A stretch of 64,000 nt of DNA from Owenia fusiformis (lineage: Eukaryota > Annelida > Polychaeta > Sabellida > Oweniidae): positions 9,728,349-9,792,348 of the forward strand of contig CAIIXF020000010.1 in NCBI GenBank assembly GCA_903813345.2, written 5' to 3'. A program made the position numbers and the translations under genes. The notes under the pieces were generated by a model. It did not search any database. It saw only the letters and a program-made list of their open reading frames with translations, and had not been told where the DNA came from. Numbering within the stretch: the first letter of the stretch is position 1; every line of letters begins with the position of its first letter. Positions 62,901 through 64,000 of this stretch are shown here, piece after piece.

Positions 62901-64000
62901 GGTTTAGGTTGAATTGGGCGAAGTTTATGTGGTCTTTTTGATACATTTCTCTGCTGTTTCACTATCTTCTTTATAATGCAAGGCTCTCTCTTAGTTGTTT
63001 CAAGTGGCATTGGTTTGGGCGTTAAACGGCGCAGCTTTTTTCTTGCCTTTGCACTAATACTAGCCGCTGCTTTTTTAGTTGGTGACATAATGTAGATCTT
63101 AAAGTCTTTGTATTTGGGAAGAATCGGCTTCTTTTGGCTACTGCTAACGACTGATTTCTTCTTTTTAGCTGGTGGCTCTTTTGGTACTTTTGGCAAAAAA
63201 GGTGAAACCTTTGGACGAGAATTTTCAGATTCATCAACAGGTTTCGGAAGTAGTCTTTTTCTAGCATCCCTCTGTTCTGGGGTGATAATAAGTACTTCAA
63301 CTTTTGGAGGTGGTGTTTTCTGATCATGTTTTAAAGGAGATAATATATTTAGTTCATTTTGCGTAGTCTCTGCAGGTTTAGTAGGTGTAGACTGAGAAAT
63401 GACTGAGAGTGCAATATCAGGCTGGGTACTCCCTATGCTAGAACTAAGCCCTGTATTAGAACCTGTGTCACCTCCTCTCCTTCCATCAATCAAGCTGGTG
63501 CCAGTATCTGAACCCCCACTTGTATCCTTCTCTTCACTTGAATTTAGACCAACATTTGAACTGCTTACATCAGGGATATTACTTCCTTGGCTAGAACTGT
63601 GACCCATTGTAGAACTTACACCACTGACATTCCCCGTATCTGACATCTCAACACTACTATCTGTGGCCGACTCATGCACTGTGCTGCCCTCTGTTGAGCT
63701 ATGCAGATCTGTACTTACACCCGAGATATTCAGACCAGACATTGAGGATGTATTGAATCCTGATACCAAAGAACTGTTCCCCATCTTGGAACTGCATCCT
63801 GACAAGGATGATATATTGCATGCATTATTGGTAGATGAGCTCTCTCCAGAGAGGGATGATGAATTAGCAATTGTTGAACTACTTCCTGAGCTTGATCTTG
63901 ACTTCAGAGTTGAGTCTGTATTGTCACTATTACTATTAGTTAATCTTGAGACAACTGAATCATTGGTTGACACAGAAACCATTGAATCATTTGCTCCTAT
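38966..64000 (-). CDS. GON4L: GON4L-like transcriptional regulator, C-terminal 1556 residues
   Basis: Fourteen exons on the minus strand join in phase: 64000-62464 (open at the edge), 53453-53357, 52815-52716, 52472-52347, 51965-51813, 51506-51322, 50142-50014, 48523-48439, 47563-47399, 43277-43194, 42188-41508, 41219-40078, 39644-39545, 39052-38966. In order they give a Ser/Thr-rich disordered region, a basic stretch, and an acidic tract rich in DADE/DVD repeats. Then comes the PAH-like helical region (YDENIVSTDPKRDDK, FLSPDQAWACGCL, AYSRARRFLRKLE), the FDGFEELTLPE motif, a CHCPCH..HCYNC cysteine/histidine cluster that may bind zinc, and a long Pro/Ser region with repeated HKSPGK motifs. A SANT/Myb-like domain closes it (NWTKENDHMVLRECKEQG..VRQRFKLLMRLF). 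GON4L acts in the nucleus as a corepressor/cell-cycle regulator with YY1, SIN3A and HDAC1 in mammals. The N-terminus lies beyond 64000. Confidence 0.9.
39545..39644 (-). other. GON4L: GON4L exon encoding the SANT domain core
   Basis: 100-nt exon: with the neighbouring exons it reads WTKENDHMVLREC, EQGTKQETFDYVANELG and VRQRFKLLMRLF, the three helices of a SANT/Myb-like fold. Acceptor gttccag|GGAG, donor CTACAG|gtttga. Confidence 0.85.
44765..46258 (+). CDS. Intronless 12-TM major facilitator superfamily transporter, nodulin/NFD4-like
   Basis: A single uninterrupted frame of 497 residues nested in a GON4L intron on the opposite strand. About 12 hydrophobic helices lie in two blocks split by a charged loop (about residues 236-280). 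The first block has GWFLGGSVFGFNAYAIALK, ELEYIASSGDLGQ and FPAGIIFDNYGAK, resembling nodulin-like/NFD4 and oxalate-formate antiporter-type MFS proteins. The second block has MGRLFGGVIPDY, the MFS loop 8-9 motif. The substrate is unknown; the family moves small organic anions or other solutes. The first Met is at 44765, but MMNFKRQQLQ at about 44838 is an equally good start just before helix 1. AATAAA at 46278-46283, 20 bases after the stop, suggests a functional 3' end. The lack of introns among intron-rich neighbours suggests a retrocopy. Confidence 0.85.
   Translation: MLSYSLSLKKTLDLFKVTETKKYSMMNFKRQQLQKYVSLSVGILGWFLGGSVFGFNAYAIALKQTFNFTQTELEYIASSGDLGQCLSFPAGIIFDNYGAKITCSISLILTSLGFTLLWMATNFRIFFNSKSWLVCVFYFLASEGTIFIIVASMIVNCKNFDIKHMGKVLGLLNAIYGISPAIFSALYEGYFVNGHTKDVENQKLGEFMTMLAILSACVNIFAIVALRTITHEYAEIEPTGQTDEYKNNDLHNNGPLKANEKGNDKEEFVHEKTTKPPPKQMNCWQIIKTPEFYYIFFMCMIIGGLGGTFTNNITTLAKSAKIDMNSVIFTVTIPLFASMGRLFGGVIPDYIFQKWPGIPKSSILLFSGILICASQIVFIFFDQSLMGLICGSVMAALAYGSFYVQISIIVISFFGLRYCGQNNGLVVVGHAIGIILFQKLFALNYEAYSVHGSKDCYGTMCTWWFFVLTAILGSCAVLINIYLIKIERDQLHVESQD
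46278..46283 (+). terminator. Polyadenylation signal of the nested MFS gene
   Basis: AATAAA begins 20 bases after the TAA stop of the transporter frame. Confidence 0.55.
46301..46424. mobile_element. GTGGTGACAT-ended miniature repeat
   Basis: 124 bp with ends ATGTCACCACCTGCC and CTGGTGGTGACAT. Related sequence lies at 52565-52675 (GTCACCACCTACCATTTGTTA), and single ends occur at 3933, 4348, 4449, 4877 and 16163. Confidence 0.5.
46554..46855. repeat. Tandem repeat, about 2.3 copies of about 140 bp
   Basis: Units share CTAGAACTTGATATCCTCTA, a GGNNAAATCYGATGAGC word and ATCGNAAAACCTTC. Lies in a GON4L intron downstream of the nested MFS gene. Confidence 0.6.
48562..49631 (+). mobile_element. 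Mariner-like element with perfect long TIRs
   Basis: 1070 bp with about 46-bp perfect terminal inverted repeats beginning TACGAGGGTTGTCCCAGAAG and TA borders. It lies in a GON4L intron. It contains the remnant of a transposase helix-turn-helix (49040-49240). The catalytic domain is missing, so it is non-autonomous; identical TIRs suggest fairly recent activity. Confidence 0.8.
49040..49240 (+). pseudogene. Remnant of mariner transposase N-terminal HTH
   Basis: 66-codon frame reading about TTIIGWQKRFKRDDLTLYD then SKHGRQK. This corresponds to the second helix-turn-helix and the RxGR linker of mariner transposases. No DDE/D domain follows. Confidence 0.6.
49651..49804. mobile_element. Pogo/Tigger-type MITE
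   Basis: Ends CAGTAAAACCTGTTTATAGC and GCAGATTCTACTG; the internal right end GGTGTTCACTAAACACAGG mirrors the left GCGAATACC segment. 154 bp, flanked by CA. Confidence 0.55.
50014..50142 (-). other. GON4L: GON4L exon whose acceptor and 5' half are multiplied upstream
   Basis: 129-nt exon, reading frame KLNDCYEEVVLNDSDEDDSH then KFDGFEELTLPET. Acceptor gtacttccag|TAAG, donor AGCAGAAG|gtaatt. The first 76 nt of the exon plus 36 nt of preceding intron form the 112-bp unit repeated at 50067-51001. Only this copy continues into FEELTLPE and a donor. Confidence 0.82.
50067..51001. repeat. 112-bp minisatellite carrying a 3' splice site and half an exon, 8.3 copies
   Basis: Eight complete 112-bp units plus a 39-bp partial unit at the right end. 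Each unit has, on the GON4L strand, a 36-nt intron 3' end (atatgcat..gtacttccag) and the first 76 nt of the exon ending KFDGF. Two sequence types alternate (AAACTTATGAGAATC vs AAACTTATAAGGATC; CTTCTTC vs CTTCTCT). Reading through an upstream unit meets a TAA immediately after the next acceptor (FQ then stop), because 112 is not a multiple of 3. Confidence 0.9.
53213..53347. repeat. 45-bp tandem repeat, about 3 copies
   Basis: Unit TCTGCTTCCATGGRTGATAT followed by aatttatgagacaayccct..., starting at 53216, 53261 and 53306. It ends ten bases from the donor of a GON4L exon (53357), so it lies in the intron. Confidence 0.7.
54355..54645. repeat. Direct duplication, first copy
   Basis: About 235 bp from GATCCTAAGTGAAGGAAATA to CTTAACTTGTGACCATACAT is repeated almost identically at 54650-54882. 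The following CCATTCTAAAATGGTTAAAT segment (54594-54645) is repeated separately at 55420-55471, so this block was rearranged at least twice. Confidence 0.8.
54650..54882. repeat. Direct duplication, second copy
   Basis: Near-identical copy of 54355-54590, starting GATCCTAAGTGAAGGAAATA. The identity indicates a recent event. Confidence 0.8.
57301..57395. repeat. CG-rich inverted repeat
   Basis: Arms ATTCATCGTCCGGCCTCCGG (57301 onward) and its complement ending CCCCGGCCGATGAAT (to 57395), about 28 bp each around a 40-bp AT-rich loop. Each arm has two tandem CCGGCC blocks, conspicuous in AT-rich DNA. Confidence 0.6.
59394..60395. mobile_element. 1-kb near-perfect palindrome (foldback element) with 5-bp target duplication
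   Basis: Two arms of about 500 bp run inward from CACGGGGTGCCATCGAATAA and its complement to a centre near 59895. Only scattered mismatches are visible. GATAA directly flanks both ends (59389-59393 and 60396-60400). Each arm has two CTCCGGTTACGTTCC words near the centre. The mirrored 64-80-codon frames in the arms are not recognised as any protein. Confidence 0.8.
60590..61365 (+). repeat. Dispersed repeat with tandem monomers and GACGGACGG end
   Basis: About 165-bp imperfect monomers (each with GCCATTTTGAATTTT and a TTTGAGTATAATA word) lead to GACAGACGGACGGACTGACC and (GACC/GACGG)n. It ends TATATCCCTAACGAACTTCG and TTCATTGGGATAA. Same 3' architecture as 7636-8650, opposite orientation. Confidence 0.6.
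61366..62446. other. Remaining GON4L intron DNA next to the acidic-region exon
   Basis: No gene, RNA or bounded repeat recognised. Confidence 0.4.

Noticed and set aside
1-64000. Bacterial-style systems (operons, CRISPR arrays, ribosome binding sites)
   Set aside because: Genes have GT-AG introns and animal domains; no regularly spaced repeat-spacer array is present.

Overview
This is a eukaryotic, animal window. It is AT-rich, genes have GT-AG introns of hundreds to thousands of bases, and miniature transposons are dense. The protein families (a nuclear receptor with zinc-finger and ligand-binding domains, a GON4L-type regulator with a SANT domain, a Notch-ligand-type extracellular domain, RPS19 with intronic C/D snoRNAs) indicate a bilaterian invertebrate. 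The repeat style (GACGGACGG elements, a jockey/CR1-like LINE tail, mariner/pogo/hAT MITEs) fits a marine lophotrochozoan such as a mollusc or brachiopod, but the phylum is an inference. All exon structures below were assembled by hand from splice signals, reading phase and protein similarity recalled from memory; no database search was run.

Layout. (1) 1-2332: intergenic, with a Mutator-like MITE at 608-893. (2) 2333-10672 (+): a six-exon, 513-residue nuclear receptor whose ligand-binding domain resembles ERR/NR3 but whose P-box is EGCKG. (3) 10673-21055: repeat-rich intergenic DNA with pogo, hAT and mariner-type MITEs, hairpins, and a frameshifted LINE tail between inverted-repeat arms. (4) 21056-25552 (-): RPS19, with a TOP-type 5' noncoding exon and a C/D-box snoRNA in each of the two introns that separate its coding exons, both with antisense to the same 18S segment. 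(5) 25553-29814: repeats, including a cluster of AGGTCA half-sites. (6) 29815-36962 (-): a five-exon type I membrane protein whose ectodomain is an MNLL (Notch-ligand N-terminal) module, with no DSL or EGF repeats and with two PPSY motifs in the tail. (7) 38966-64000 (-): the C-terminal 1556 residues of a GON4L orthologue, running off the right edge. One of its introns holds an intronless 12-TM MFS transporter on the opposite strand (44765-46258). Another holds a 112-bp minisatellite that has multiplied a 3' splice site plus half an exon. The largest intron holds a 6.7-kb TIR-bounded insertion containing a 1-kb near-perfect palindrome.

The genes do not form an operon or pathway. Two are transcriptional regulators, one is a translation component, one is a probable cell-surface signalling or trafficking protein and one is a transporter. 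The most novel items are the MNLL-only membrane protein, the iterated splice-acceptor array in GON4L, and the two RPS19 snoRNAs aimed at one rRNA site.
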